From an uncultured Sphingomonas sp. (GTDB lineage Bacteria > Pseudomonadota > Alphaproteobacteria > Sphingomonadales > Sphingomonadaceae): a stretch of DNA of 64,000 nt. Each line of letters begins with the position of its first letter. The stretch's first letter is position 1. The notes beneath the pieces were generated by a model, which was not told where the DNA came from, ran no database searches, and worked only from the letters and a program-made list of their open reading frames with translations. The DNA lies in assembly GCF_937871615.1 (NCBI RefSeq), contig NZ_CALMPA010000046.1, positions 333,314-397,313 of the forward strand, written 5' to 3'. The translations under genes were made by a program, and so were the position numbers. This document shows positions 7,942 through 18,920 of the stretch, in pieces.

Positions 7942-9369
7942 TTACGCTTTTGTCACCTCCCGCTCCACCGCGCCGATCCGCCCGGCGGCGATCGCGAGCC
8001 AGCACAAGGTGGGAAGCGCGATCGCCTGCCACAGGATGAAGCCGGCGCCGGGGGACCAGCCGAACCACTCGCTCATGAACGTGCGCAGATGGCCTTTGAT
8101 GAACGGCACCATCACCACCTCGCGCAACTGGAACGAAGCGGTGGGGCTGCCATAGATGTCGGTCGCCGCGAAGCAGGCGTTGATCGCGATCGACAGGACG
8201 ATCACTTCCGCCGGCAGATACCGCCCCGCGCCGTGGCCGCGCTTCATCCACACCGGCGCGATGCCCAGCGCGAGAACCCCGACGATGGGGATCGAATGAC
8301 GCGGCCCGGTCGAATAGCCGCCGTCCCAGTAGAAATAGCCGGCGTTGATGAGGAGCGTAATCACGGTGATGGCCAGCACGATCACGCCGATGTCGCGCGT
8401 GTTCCCGTCCCGGATCATCAGCCAGACGCCCCACAAGGCGAGTAGCAGCACCGGCGCGAACCAGAATAGGCCGCGCTGATGGCCGAACGTGATCCGCCAC
8501 AACACCTCCGGATCGGGCAAGCTGATGCCGAACAGGCCCTGGCTCATCCCGTCGAACCCGATCACGCCTTCATAGCCGAGCTGGAAGGGGCTGCCGAACG
8601 CGAACATGTTATAGGCGAATAGCGGCAACAGCCCGATCAATCCCCCCGCGGTCGCCAGCCCGAGCACCGTCACGCGATCCGGCCTGCGCCATGCGCGCCA
8701 CGCCGTCCACAGCGCGATCGCGCTGCCCGCGATCGCGGCGGGATATTCCACCACCACCGCCCAGCCGAGCGTGATCCCGAGCAGGAAGGCGGGCCATCGA
8801 CGGGTTTTCTCTCCCGTAGTTGCCCGTATCGCCGCCCATAAGGCGATGACGTAGAGCGCGGCGAGCGGAGCGTGGCCGAGCAACGAGGTGGACCACGCCC
8901 ATGCCGGCGTGCCGAGCCCGTAGGCGAGGGCCGTCGCCAGCGCCGCCGACGCGCTGCCGGTGAGAGTGAGCGCAAGATCGAACAGCAGCAGCGCGGCGAT
9001 CGCCGTCAACAGTGCCGGCCCGGTCGCCACCGCAAGCCGCGTGCGCAGCCGGATGAAACGCGCGAAATCGCTGCTTCCCGTCAGAAGCTGGAACTCGTTG
9101 CTCTTTTTTGAAGACAGGGCCTGAAGCGCCGCGACCGCCGGAACGGCCATCAGCGTCATCCCCGGCGCCTTGTCGAGATAGACGTGCTGGCCGAACCGCG
9201 CCTTGTCGGTCGTCGCCGAATCATATTGGTCTATCGTCGCTTCGCCGCGTTCGACGATCGCCAGCGTGGCATAGAGGCGCACAGCATTGTTGGTGTTCAT
9301 CTCCCACGATCCGAACCAACTGCAACTGGCCCAGATGAGCAGGAACAGAACGATCCTGATCGGGCGCAT
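7942..9369 (-). CDS. Polytopic membrane protein, unassigned
   Basis: A 475-residue integral membrane protein with about ten to twelve hydrophobic segments. It begins MRPIRIVLFLLIWASCSWF and has a soluble loop after the first helix (about residues 25-60, including YATLAIVERGEATIDQYD and YLDKAPGMTL) that resembles the first loop of GT-C dolichyl-phosphate-sugar-type glycosyltransferases. That resemblance is weak and no catalytic motif is certain. A GTG at 9393 overlaps the asparaginase stop (GTGA) and is an alternative start; the ATG at 9369 places the first helix at the usual position. It is probably co-transcribed with the asparaginase-like gene. Confidence 0.75.
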   Translation of the reverse strand: MRPIRIVLFLLIWASCSWFGSWEMNTNNAVRLYATLAIVERGEATIDQYDSATTDKARFGQHVYLDKAPGMTLMAVPAVAALQALSSKKSNEFQLLTGSSDFARFIRLRTRLAVATGPALLTAIAALLLFDLALTLTGSASAALATALAYGLGTPAWAWSTSLLGHAPLAALYVIALWAAIRATTGEKTRRWPAFLLGITLGWAVVVEYPAAIAGSAIALWTAWRAWRRPDRVTVLGLATAGGLIGLLPLFAYNMFAFGSPFQLGYEGVIGFDGMSQGLFGISLPDPEVLWRITFGHQRGLFWFAPVLLLALWGVWLMIRDGNTRDIGVIVLAITVITLLINAGYFYWDGGYSTGPRHSIPIVGVLALGIAPVWMKRGHGAGRYLPAEVIVLSIAINACFAATDIYGSPTASFQLREVVMVPFIKGHLRTFMSEWFGWSPGAGFILWQAIALPTLCWLAIAAGRIGAVEREVTKA

Positions 9370-9389
9370 CCGCCCGTCGCGCGGCGTGG

Positions 9390-9875
9390 TCACACGGGCA
9401 CGAAAGCGTTGGCGCCCCGATCCTTGCGGACATGTGCTGCCGGAAAGATGGTGCCATTCATCGCGATCCACACACCGGGTGGCGCCACCTGCGCGGCGGC
9501 AAAGGCCATGCCGAGGTTGAAGCTCGCGTCGCTGTCCGCAAATCGCGCCGGGGCGAGCGCGCCGACCAGCACGATCGTCTTTCCCGCGATCTGCGCCAGC
9601 GCCCTGGCGGTCTCGGTCATCGTATCGGTGCCATGGGTGATGACGATCTGTCGCTCGGGTGCTTCCGCCACCGCCGCGGCGATGGCGGCGCGGTCGGCGT
9701 CGTCGAGATCGAGGCTGTCCTTGCGCATCAGGCCCTGGACACGAAACGGCTTTCTGACCCGCGCGGTGGCGAGTAGGCGATCCACCACGCTGTCACCGAT
9801 CTGATATTCGCTCAGCGCATCGAAATAGAGTTTGTCGATCGTGCCCCCGGTGGTGAGCACCAAGATATCCGCCAT
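9390..9875 (-). CDS. Single-domain asparaginase-like protein
   Basis: A 161-residue protein equivalent to only the N-terminal domain of type I/II L-asparaginases (about 330 residues). Both catalytic Thr motifs are visible: LTTGGTID near the N-terminus and ITHGTDTMTET in the middle. The C-terminal domain that completes the active site between subunits in full-length enzymes is absent, and the reading frame ends cleanly with no downstream remnant, so it appears to be a naturally short form. The start at 9875 has AGAGG eight bases upstream. Hydrolysis of Asn or a related amide is plausible but not shown. Confidence 0.82.
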   Translation of the reverse strand: MADILVLTTGGTIDKLYFDALSEYQIGDSVVDRLLATARVRKPFRVQGLMRKDSLDLDDADRAAIAAAVAEAPERQIVITHGTDTMTETARALAQIAGKTIVLVGALAPARFADSDASFNLGMAFAAAQVAPPGVWIAMNGTIFPAAHVRKDRGANAFVPV

Positions 9876-9959
9876 TACGCAACCTCTTGCTTCCAGCCGC
9901 CTCCTAGCGCCCTCCACGGGAGAGCGCGAGCAGGAAGCGGCCAGATGGGTTGCGTGCGA

Positions 9960-11351
9960 CTATTTGCTGAGATCGGTCAGCAGCGAGCGATAGTAAATGA
10001 CCCCGAGCGGGATGTTGTCGATCGGCGTCCGCTCATTAAGGCCATGCGCGAACTCATCCGATTCCTTGATGAACAACGGGCTGACGCCGTAGCTCGGGAT
10101 GCCGACCGCGCGAAAGTGCATCGAATCGCTCGCGCCCGCCGACATGGATGGAAACACCGGCACGCCGGGCCGAACGATGCCGATCGCCTTCTTCACCGCG
10201 TTTACCAGATCGGGGCGCAGCGGCGACGCGTCCGTAGGGTTGGACCCTTCGGTGACATCGCTGAACTTCACGCCCGGATCGCCGGCGACCTTTTCAAGCT
10301 CAGCCATCACGGCGGCGGGCTTCACGCCGGGGAAGATGCGGCAGTTGATGTTCGCCGTGGCGCGCTGCGGCAGCGCGTTGAGCGCATGTCCGCCCGACAC
10401 CATCGTCGGCACGCAGGTCGTGCCGATCTGGCCGACGAAGGCCGGGTTCGCCGCAAGTGTCTCGATCGCCTGCTCGTCCGCCGGATTGGCCGCGAACGCC
10501 TTCATCGCGGCGCCGATCTCGGGCGTCTGGAGCGGGGCAACACCCTCGAAATAGCCCTTGGTGATTGGCGACAGTTGCGGGGTGAAGCGATAGCCGCCGA
10601 TCTTCACCAGCGCGGCAGACAGCTCCACGATCGCATTCACCTTGCGCGGCGCGGAGGAATGGCCGCCCGGATTGGTCACCTCCAGCCTGAAATCGGCATA
10701 GGTTTTTTCCGCCGCGCTGATCGTGAGATATTCGGCCTTGCCGCTTTCGCTGAGCTGGCCGCCGCCGCCATCGACGTTGAGCACCATTTCCGCGATGCCC
10801 TTCATCTTGCCGGCGAGGATCGCGGAGGTTTTCATCGTCGTCTCCTCGTCGCCCGAGAAGGCCAGCACGATATCCCGCTTCGGCTTGTAGCCCGCGCGCT
10901 TCATGTCGATCACCGTCGCGGTGACGAGCGCCAGATCCATCTTCATGTCGCTCGCGCCGCGCCCGAAGATATAGCCGTTTTCCACGACCGGCTTGAATGG
11001 ATCGCGCTGCCAGTCGGCGGGCTTGGCCTCCACCACATCCATATGGCCGGAAATGACCAGCGCCTTCGCTTTCGGATCGGTGCCGCGCCAGCGCAGCATC
11101 AGATAGGCGGTGTCGTCGACCGGCTCGACGGTGATGTCCGTCGCCGGAAAACCCGCCTCGATAAACAATTGCTTGAGATAGGCGGCGAGTTGCGGGGTCT
11201 GGTTGCCGGGGCCTTGCACGCTGCGGAAGGCGATCGCGCGTTTGGTGATTTCCAGCGCGTTTTCAGCCGCGGAACCCGCCGGGGCAGGGGCCGCATGGGC
11301 CGCGCCGGAAAGGAGGAGGGAAAGGGTTGCCGCGAGTCCGATTCTGTTCAT
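9960..11351 (-). CDS. Secreted M20-family metallopeptidase
   Basis: A 463-residue zinc-dependent exo- or dipeptidase with a Sec signal peptide (MNRIGLAATLSLLLSGAAHA, cleavage after AHA). The M20 metal and catalytic residues are in order: GHMDVV (His, Asp), GRGASDMK (bridging Asp), SGDEET (catalytic Glu and ligand Glu), NVDGG (Asp) and EFAHGLNE (His). The lid/dimerisation domain lies between (about residues 220-340). Periplasmic or extracellular peptide trimming is the likely role. A structured RNA and small ORF lie upstream on the same strand, with a terminator-like hairpin between, so it probably has its own promoter. Confidence 0.9.
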   Translation of the reverse strand: MNRIGLAATLSLLLSGAAHAAPAPAGSAAENALEITKRAIAFRSVQGPGNQTPQLAAYLKQLFIEAGFPATDITVEPVDDTAYLMLRWRGTDPKAKALVISGHMDVVEAKPADWQRDPFKPVVENGYIFGRGASDMKMDLALVTATVIDMKRAGYKPKRDIVLAFSGDEETTMKTSAILAGKMKGIAEMVLNVDGGGGQLSESGKAEYLTISAAEKTYADFRLEVTNPGGHSSAPRKVNAIVELSAALVKIGGYRFTPQLSPITKGYFEGVAPLQTPEIGAAMKAFAANPADEQAIETLAANPAFVGQIGTTCVPTMVSGGHALNALPQRATANINCRIFPGVKPAAVMAELEKVAGDPGVKFSDVTEGSNPTDASPLRPDLVNAVKKAIGIVRPGVPVFPSMSAGASDSMHFRAVGIPSYGVSPLFIKESDEFAHGLNERTPIDNIPLGVIYYRSLLTDLSK

Positions 11352-11429
11352 GCCCCACCTTTTTATGTTGGTTTGGCGGGCAGGCTAACGCGCGACCGGG
11401 AACGATGGAAGCCGTAAGCCTCCTAAAAT

Positions 11430-11690
11430 CGTCAAAAATGAGAAGAGGTTGCCGGACACCCCCGAGGGGAGATGCCCGACAACCCCTAAACATGGTCAGC
11501 GGCCGGAGAGCTCCAGCCCGGGAGACCATGCGAGCCTCCATGCCGGTGGACCTTGCCGTTGTTTGGAGGAGGATACCCCCCGGCGCGGCCCGATGGCGTT
11601 AGAAGCGCGTCCCCCGAACGAACTGAACCGACCCCATTGCTGAACCATGAGACATCGGATCACCTCCTTTCGCTGGTTGAAGACGTATGT
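11430..11690 (-). ncRNA. Candidate small structured transcript (leader ORF plus three hairpins)
   Basis: This otherwise gene-free stretch contains, read on the minus strand, a strong ribosome-binding site, an 18-codon ORF, then three stem-loops: TGGAGG/CCTCCA arms at 11564-11569 and 11535-11540; CATGGTC/GACCATG arms at 11491-11497 and 11524-11530 with an inner GGC-GGA/TCC-GCC stem; and a 12-base, nearly complete stem at 11447-11458 and 11473-11484 followed by pyrimidines and TTTTT at 11438-11434. This looks like a short mRNA or dual-function small RNA ending in a terminator, or an attenuator ahead of the M20 gene. I do not recognise a named RNA family. The 5' end is not defined; sequence up to about 11780 may hold the promoter. 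Confidence 0.45.
11599..11655 (-). CDS. 18-residue leader-type ORF with extended Shine-Dalgarno
   Basis: Encodes MSHGSAMGSVQFVRGTRF. Seven bases before the ATG (counting from GGAGG) lies AAAGGAGGTGATCC (11670-11657), which is complementary to the 14-base 3' end expected for 16S rRNA, far stronger than any other site in the window. The ORF ends just before a series of stem-loops. It could be a regulatory leader peptide or a true microprotein. The peptide has no hydrophobic segment and no run of one amino acid, so classical amino-acid attenuation is not evident. Confidence 0.5.
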   Translation of the reverse strand: MSHGSAMGSVQFVRGTRF

Positions 11691-11803
11691 GGCTTGGGCC
11701 ACGGTTGTTATGTCGGCCCTCTGGTTGGGATAAACAAGTCTTGTATTTCAGGCATCTTTCGACGATCTTTGATGGCTGTCGCCTGAACTTCGTAACGACT
11801 CGA

Positions 11804-12331
11804 TCAGCCCCGGCAATCTTCGATAACGCGCCCGATTTCGGCATAGGTGGGGACGACCAGCACGGGCGCGCCTTCCTGCTGGATCGCCACGCGCCCACGG
11901 CTGAACGCCATCGCATCGAGCAACGGATCATTCACCGCCAGCGCCGCCGCGATATAGGGTTGCGCGCCGCCGGTCGGTTGCGTGGGTAACGAGCGGGTCG
12001 CGCTGCTGGTGCGCACCACCATCGGCGTGGTCGCCGCGCCGGCGCGCAACAGGTACATCCGCCGCTCCCCGCGATCGCAGCGCAGCACGACGCTGACATC
12101 CCCGCCATCGCCAAACATGGCACGGGTGCCCCGGTTGTCCGCCGCGTAGCGCCAGGTGCCCGGCGTAAGCGGCCAGTCATTCCAGTCGCTCGCCAGCGGA
12201 GGCGGGGCGGCGACCGGCGGTGGCGCAGGGGGCGCAGCGATCGGCGCGCGCGTCGGCGGTGGCGCGCTGACGCATGATGCGAGCGCGAGCGTGGCGGCAA
12301 GGGCGGCGGCGAAATGAGGCTGAAGACGCAT
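11804..12331 (-). CDS. Putative lipoprotein of unknown function
   Basis: A 175-residue protein with a lipoprotein signal (MRLQPHFAAALAATLALASC; lipobox LASC), so probably membrane-anchored through a lipidated Cys at about residue 20. It is followed by a Pro/Ala-rich linker (about 22-48) and a compact domain including WPLTPGTWRYAADNRGTRAMFG and VVLRCDRGERRMYLLRAG. The domain recurs in sphingomonads in my recollection, but I cannot name a function. The start at 12331 leaves out 24 upstream codons that do not resemble a signal peptide. Confidence 0.7.
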   Translation of the reverse strand: MRLQPHFAAALAATLALASCVSAPPPTRAPIAAPPAPPPVAAPPPLASDWNDWPLTPGTWRYAADNRGTRAMFGDGGDVSVVLRCDRGERRMYLLRAGAATTPMVVRTSSATRSLPTQPTGGAQPYIAAALAVNDPLLDAMAFSRGRVAIQQEGAPVLVVPTYAEIGRVIEDCRG

Positions 12332-12473
12332 GGCCCGAAATATGACCAAGCCCGCGGGGCTTCTCAACCGGAACCGGCGTGGGGGCGTATCGGTTGAACG
12401 CATATGGAACGAATTTCGCGGATGCAGTTATCGGCGGGGGCGGCGTTCATGATCCACAAGCACACCGGACGGG

Positions 12474-12683
12474 TTGGGAAAAGGCTCTTGCGCCGCGTCG
12501 TTCAGCCTGCCGAAATTCGATCCGGCGCATCATCTCCATATCGTCACCATCGACCGGCGGATGCTGGAAAGCGGCCCAGGCTGGGCCAACAACGCGCCGG
12601 TCTTCGATCGGCTTTATGCCGATCGGGTCGCCGGTTATCATGGCGCGGCGCACGAGGATTTCACGCTGGGCGAAGGAGTGTGA
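12474..12683 (+). CDS. Small hypothetical ORF, possibly 5'-truncated or frameshifted
   Basis: An open frame of 69 residues from a TTG with no clear ribosome-binding site. The C-terminal part (FDPAHHLHIVTIDRRMLESGPGWANNAPVFDRLYADRV) has protein-like composition and its stop lies 4 bases before the next gene's ATG, as in an operon. An in-frame stop at 12450-12452 blocks a longer N-terminus, while a different frame offers an ATG at 12450 (MIHKHTGRVGK). Either the gene is short or a frameshift near 12474 has broken it. Confidence 0.4.
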   Translation: MGKGSCAASFSLPKFDPAHHLHIVTIDRRMLESGPGWANNAPVFDRLYADRVAGYHGAAHEDFTLGEGV

Positions 12684-12687
12684 TGAA

Positions 12688-12828
12688 ATGACCGAACAGA
12701 AAAAGAAGGAGAATGTCGTCGAGGAAACGCTGCACGAAATTTTCGTCGATCCCGATTCGCCCGCCAACCACAAATCCAAGAAGCCGCCCCAGACGATCCA
12801 GGGCGGCCCGCAGGACGACAAGAGCTGA
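12688..12828 (+). CDS. Small charged protein, 46 residues
   Basis: Encodes a hydrophilic, probably disordered protein beginning MTEQKKKENVVEETLHEIF and ending in Lys/Pro/Gln/Asp-rich sequence. GAAGGAG lies about 9 bases before the ATG at 12688. It converges with uvrB, whose stop lies 22 bases further on. No family recognised; the ribosome-binding site and codon bias support expression. Confidence 0.55.
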   Translation: MTEQKKKENVVEETLHEIFVDPDSPANHKSKKPPQTIQGGPQDDKS

Positions 12829-12849
12829 CGAGCGCGAGCGCGCGCGATT

Positions 12850-15039
<2,190 letters not shown>

Positions 15040-15100
15040 GTTCTCTATATGGACCGGACCGCGGCGTAGCGAAAGAGCGTCCGTCGCGGCTCCGGCGCGC

Positions 15101-15919
15101 TCAGAACAGGCCGAGCGCGGCGACTTCCTCCACGGTCAGATCAATCCCGAACATCAGGCTCAGGCGCATTCGATAAACGCGCGGATCGGTGATTTCGCCG
15201 CTGGTGTCGCCATCGCCTGAATGCCGGCGATAATTGCGATCCGTCAGCGTCGCGAAGCCGCGCGGCAGCACGATCGAGGCGATATTGATTTGGGTGAAGC
15301 GGCTTTCCGGCGCGGTCGAGGTCCAGCGATTGCCGATCACGATATCGTTTTCGTACACGGAACGCAGATCGAAACTATATTGCTGCTGCCAACCGGCGCC
15401 CGCCCCGGTGCTGACCGTGGTTGCGGGCACGCCATCGCGCAGCAGCATCCAGCCGAATTCGTCGTCGCGCTCCAGCCGATGGCGCGTGCCGTCCGGCGCC
15501 TCCGTCTCCGCGCCATCGGCAAGCGGCATCACCGGGGCGAAGCTGCCGCCGAAGCCGGCATCGGCGATCCAGTCCTCCCCGTCGATCGTGACAAGCGACA
15601 GCGTATGGGTAAGCGGTTGCGGCTCGGCCATGCCCAGCCACACCCGCGCGAGCAGCCCACGCGCGGTGAACCCCAGCGCCTCAAGCGCATCGAGCAGCAG
15701 GCGATTCTGCTCGAAACAATAGCCGCCGCGCCGCCGGGTGACGAGCTTGTCGAACACCGATGCCGAATCGGTCGCGATGCCGCGCCCCAGCTTCACGTCG
15801 AGATTTTCGAACGGGATCGCGAGGCGGTGGGCGCGTTGGAGCATCGCGAGTCCATCGCGATCGGCGGCAGGCGCTTGGGGGAGATCGAGGCGGGCGAGAT
15901 AGGCGGGGAGATCGAACAT
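15101..15919 (-). CDS. Arylamine N-acetyltransferase
   Basis: Transfers acetyl from acetyl-CoA to arylamines or hydrazines. 272 residues, normal for NAT. The Cys-His-Asp triad is visible: RGGYCFEQN (Cys), LTHTLSLV (His) and WIADAGFGG (Asp). The ATG at 15919 ([13 protein letters not shown]) gives the family-typical N-terminus; a GTG at 15952 would overlap the preceding gene's stop (GTGA). It follows the phosphotransferase gene closely and is probably co-transcribed. Confidence 0.92.
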   Translation of the reverse strand: MFDLPAYLARLDLPQAPAADRDGLAMLQRAHRLAIPFENLDVKLGRGIATDSASVFDKLVTRRRGGYCFEQNRLLLDALEALGFTARGLLARVWLGMAEPQPLTHTLSLVTIDGEDWIADAGFGGSFAPVMPLADGAETEAPDGTRHRLERDDEFGWMLLRDGVPATTVSTGAGAGWQQQYSFDLRSVYENDIVIGNRWTSTAPESRFTQINIASIVLPRGFATLTDRNYRRHSGDGDTSGEITDPRVYRMRLSLMFGIDLTVEEVAALGLF

Positions 15920-15948
15920 CGCGCGGATATAGCGCAGCTTCGCGGCAA

Positions 15949-17016
15949 TCACACGATGGGCGTGTCTATCCTGCGCAGCGCGCGGCGGAACAGCGCGATC
16001 GCATGGGTGTGGAGCTGGTCGCCGATCGGCTTCGGGGTCAGGCCGGCGCAGGCGCGCGCATGGCTCCCCTCAAGGATCGCGCCGAGCTTGAAGCAGGCGA
16101 GCACGGCATACCAGCGCGCATCCGCCGCGCTGCGCCCGGTGGCGGAGAGATAGCGTTCGACGATCTCCGCGAGCGATGGAAAGCCGTCCCATGGGGTCAC
16201 CGCGACGCGCTGATCGCCCTCCGCCGGATCGCGCCACGTAGCGGTCAGCCAGCCGAGATCGAGCAGCGGATCGCCGAGCGTTGCGAGTTCCCAATCGACG
16301 ATCGCGGCGAGTTCGGGCGCGTCGGGACGAAACATCACGTTGGCGAGGTGAAAGTCGCCATGAATCAACCCGTTGCGCATCGTCGCCGGCCGGTTCGCCG
16401 CAAGCCAGTCACAGATCGCATCGACATCGGGGAGGGCGGCATAGCCCGTCCAGCCATCCAATTTCGCATAGCCATCGAGCTGCGCGCGCCAGCGCGGCAC
16501 CTGTCGCTCGACCCAGCCGTCCGCCTTGCCGAAGCCGCCAAGCCCCACGCGATCGGGATCAATCCGCGAAAGCGCGACCGCCGCATCGACCATCGCCTCG
16601 CCCATCCGTCGCCGCATCGCGGGATCGCCTGCATGAAGCGCCGGGAGAGCGACCGTCGGGTTGAAGCCTTCGACCGGGTCCATGAGGTAGAATGCGGTGC
16701 CGAGAATGGCGGGATCGCCTTCGCCGGCGATAAAGCCGGGATGTGGGACATCGGAACCGGCGAGCGCGCCGAGCACCTTCATTTCGCGCCGCATCACTTC
16801 ATCACTTTCGGGGCGCGGGCGCCGCGGTGGACGGCGCAGGACATAGCCGCGCCCCGCGCGATCGAAGCGCAGCAGGATGTTCTGCGTGCCGCCGCCAAGC
16901 GTATCCGCGCGCTCGATCGGCGCGCCGTTGCCCAGGCCCGCCCGATCCATCCAGCGGGCCAGCGCATCAAGGTCGATCAGTTCGCGCCATGCCTCGCGAT
17001 CATGCGCCAGCGCCAC
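15949..17016 (-). CDS. Phosphotransferase family protein (APH/choline-kinase fold)
   Basis: 355 residues with the aminoglycoside-phosphotransferase-like kinase fold. The catalytic loop LIHGDFHLANVMF and metal-binding segment IVDWELATLGDPLLDLGWL are intact. Proteins of this subfamily commonly accompany acyl-CoA dehydrogenases (ACAD10/11-like), where the kinase is thought to phosphorylate a hydroxyacyl-CoA; no acyl-CoA dehydrogenase is adjacent here, so the substrate is open. GTG start with TGGGAGAG just upstream. Divergent from a TetR regulator gene 109 bases away that may control it. Confidence 0.85.
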   Translation of the reverse strand: MALAHDREAWRELIDLDALARWMDRAGLGNGAPIERADTLGGGTQNILLRFDRAGRGYVLRRPPRRPRPESDEVMRREMKVLGALAGSDVPHPGFIAGEGDPAILGTAFYLMDPVEGFNPTVALPALHAGDPAMRRRMGEAMVDAAVALSRIDPDRVGLGGFGKADGWVERQVPRWRAQLDGYAKLDGWTGYAALPDVDAICDWLAANRPATMRNGLIHGDFHLANVMFRPDAPELAAIVDWELATLGDPLLDLGWLTATWRDPAEGDQRVAVTPWDGFPSLAEIVERYLSATGRSAADARWYAVLACFKLGAILEGSHARACAGLTPKPIGDQLHTHAIALFRRALRRIDTPIV

Positions 17017-17125
17017 GCGGCTCTCCCAGTTGTAAGTCGATTGAATTAGTAATTGCCGGCCCGGCGCGGGTCAATCATGCGGTGCCGCTTGCCGAACCGG
17101 GTGTCATCATCAATGGTGCCGCACG

Positions 17126-17785
17126 ATGAACGCCACCCGATCCCTTTCCGCCGGCCGAGGCGGCGCCACACGCAACGAGCTGAAACGCGCGGCGCGGCGT
17201 CTGTTCGCCGAACGCGGCATCGCGGCGACAGGAATGCGCGAGATCGTCGAGGCGGCGGGGCAGCGCAACGCGGCGGCGGTTCATTATTATTTCGGCGGCA
17301 AGGACGATCTGCTGCGCGAATTGCTGATCGACGGGGCGGATCTGATTGATGTCGCGCGCCAGGCGCTGATCGACGAGGCGGAAGCGAATGGCGTGCCCGA
17401 TCTGCGCGCGATCGTCCGCGCGATGGTGATATCGAACGTCGATATCGTGGGCGAGGGGGGCGAGAACGAAACCTATTTCCGCTTCATGATTAACGTGCAG
17501 AACGAGCGGCGGCAGCTTTTCACCGAAACGATGCCCGAGCATTCGGAAGGATATGCACGCTATATCGCCCATGTCCGGCGCCTGCTCGCCGATGTGCCGG
17601 AAGCGCTGATGCGACAGCGCATCCTTTATGCCGGGCTGGCGCTAGGCTCGTTGATGACCGCGCGCGAGGCCGCGCTCGATGCGAGCGACAGTGGATATCA
17701 TCCCTATTGGAGCGGCCAGCCGGCGATCGAGGGAATGATCGACGCGGTGGAGGCGATCCTCACCGGCCCCGCCACGCGAGCCTGA
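17126..17785 (+). CDS. TetR-family regulator
   Basis: 219-residue TetR-type repressor. The N-terminal HTH (LKRAARRLFAERGIAATGMREIVEAAGQRNAAAVHYYFGGKDDLLRELL) is typical; the C-terminal ligand domain is family-variable. It is divergent from the phosphotransferase-NAT pair, the likely target. Its last 26 bases overlap the end of the convergent GNAT gene. Confidence 0.88.
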   Translation: MNATRSLSAGRGGATRNELKRAARRLFAERGIAATGMREIVEAAGQRNAAAVHYYFGGKDDLLRELLIDGADLIDVARQALIDEAEANGVPDLRAIVRAMVISNVDIVGEGGENETYFRFMINVQNERRQLFTETMPEHSEGYARYIAHVRRLLADVPEALMRQRILYAGLALGSLMTAREAALDASDSGYHPYWSGQPAIEGMIDAVEAILTGPATRA

Positions 17786-18848
17786 GCAACGGCGCCAGAC
17801 GCGCCGGCAGCCCCGGACGCAGCAACAGCCAGTCGCGGATCATCGGCCCCGGCGTCGCGCCGATCACGCTCTTGTAGCCACTGTCGCCCGCGCCCCAATC
17901 CACGTGCGTGGTGCCGCGAGCCAGCGCATCGACGAGGTTACGGTAGTAGAGCAATTTCCCCGGCGAATGCTTGGCATAAGCGGGATCATAACTGTTGGCG
18001 ATCGCATAGCGCAGCCCGCCGACATCCAGATCGAACGAAAAGGCCGCCGGCTTGCCCGCTACCGTCAGCAGCGCACCGCGCATCATCTCCGCGAGCGTCG
18101 CGTCCTCCGCGAGTGAGCGCCAGAATGCGCCGTGCCCGATATCGGTGAACTTGGCGTCGCTGCCGTCGGTACGGTCGTTGATCCAGCTTGCCCGCTCGAT
18201 GCTGGCGAGGGCGTCGAATGCCTCGGGCCAGTCGCCTCCCGAAAGAAAGCGCCAGTCCAGTTCGCCGTGCGCGCCGAGATGTTTTTCGTGAAAGCGGTTC
18301 TTGCGCAGCGTTGAATTGCGCGGCCATGTCCCTTCCGCGCGCGCCGCCGCCATATCCAGCAGGAAGCTTTGCGCGATGGTGCGCTCCACGATCGCCCAGC
18401 CGCGCGCGCGCGCCGCCTCCACCAGCGGCGCGGCGGCGGGATCGCCCTGATAGACCGGGCCGATCCGTAGCGCGTTGACCTGCCGGGCCAATGCCGCGAG
18501 CGCCGCTTCCAGCACCTCCAGGCCGGCATTTTCCGCGATGGGGAAGCTCCTGAACGGCCAATAGCTTCCGGGCACCATCGCCAGCCTCAGCCACGCCGGC
18601 CCCGTCGCGATCATCGGCAGCGCGAGCGCGGGCACCTCCTCCGCGCTCACCAGCAGCGTGCGCGCCGCGCCGCCATAAGCCTTCAGCGCGGCGGCATACC
18701 ATTGGTGGCGCAGGAAACGGTGCGTCGCGGGCGCCGCTTCCGCCACGATATCGAGCGCGGAGGCGAGGCCGTCGACGGTCTCGGTGCGCAGGATACGGGG
18801 CAGGCGGACGAACTGGTCGAGCGGCATCGGCTTGGTCATCTCATCCAT
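17760..18848 (-). CDS. GNAT-like acetyltransferase (CelD/BcsL type)
   Basis: 362 residues matching the double-GNAT 'acetyltransferase 6' family, seen in FemAB-like and CelD proteins. The C-terminal half carries the characteristic LLYYRNLVDALARGTTHVDWGAGDSGYKSVIGA segment. These proteins are linked to exopolysaccharide or cell-surface amino-sugar modification in alphaproteobacteria, which is family knowledge; the substrate here is unknown. Convergent 26-base overlap with the TetR gene at the 3' end. Confidence 0.78.
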   Translation of the reverse strand: MDEMTKPMPLDQFVRLPRILRTETVDGLASALDIVAEAAPATHRFLRHQWYAAALKAYGGAARTLLVSAEEVPALALPMIATGPAWLRLAMVPGSYWPFRSFPIAENAGLEVLEAALAALARQVNALRIGPVYQGDPAAAPLVEAARARGWAIVERTIAQSFLLDMAAARAEGTWPRNSTLRKNRFHEKHLGAHGELDWRFLSGGDWPEAFDALASIERASWINDRTDGSDAKFTDIGHGAFWRSLAEDATLAEMMRGALLTVAGKPAAFSFDLDVGGLRYAIANSYDPAYAKHSPGKLLYYRNLVDALARGTTHVDWGAGDSGYKSVIGATPGPMIRDWLLLRPGLPARLAPLLRLAWRGR

Positions 18849-18920
18849 GGGCTTAGGGTGCCAGGGTTACCAGCCCGTTGCCGCTTGCCTCCATTTGTCG
18901 CAGCGGGCATCCTGATCGCG

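Noticed and set aside
9945-11417. 490-residue plus-strand open frame opposite the M20 peptidase
   Set aside because: Arg/His-rich antisense frame typical of high-GC shadow ORFs; the minus strand shows a signal peptide and all M20 motifs.
11657-11670. GGATCACCTCCTTT on the plus strand looks like the end of 16S rRNA
   Set aside because: No other 16S sequence lies beside it and an ATG follows at the right spacing on the other strand, so it is read as a strong ribosome-binding site.
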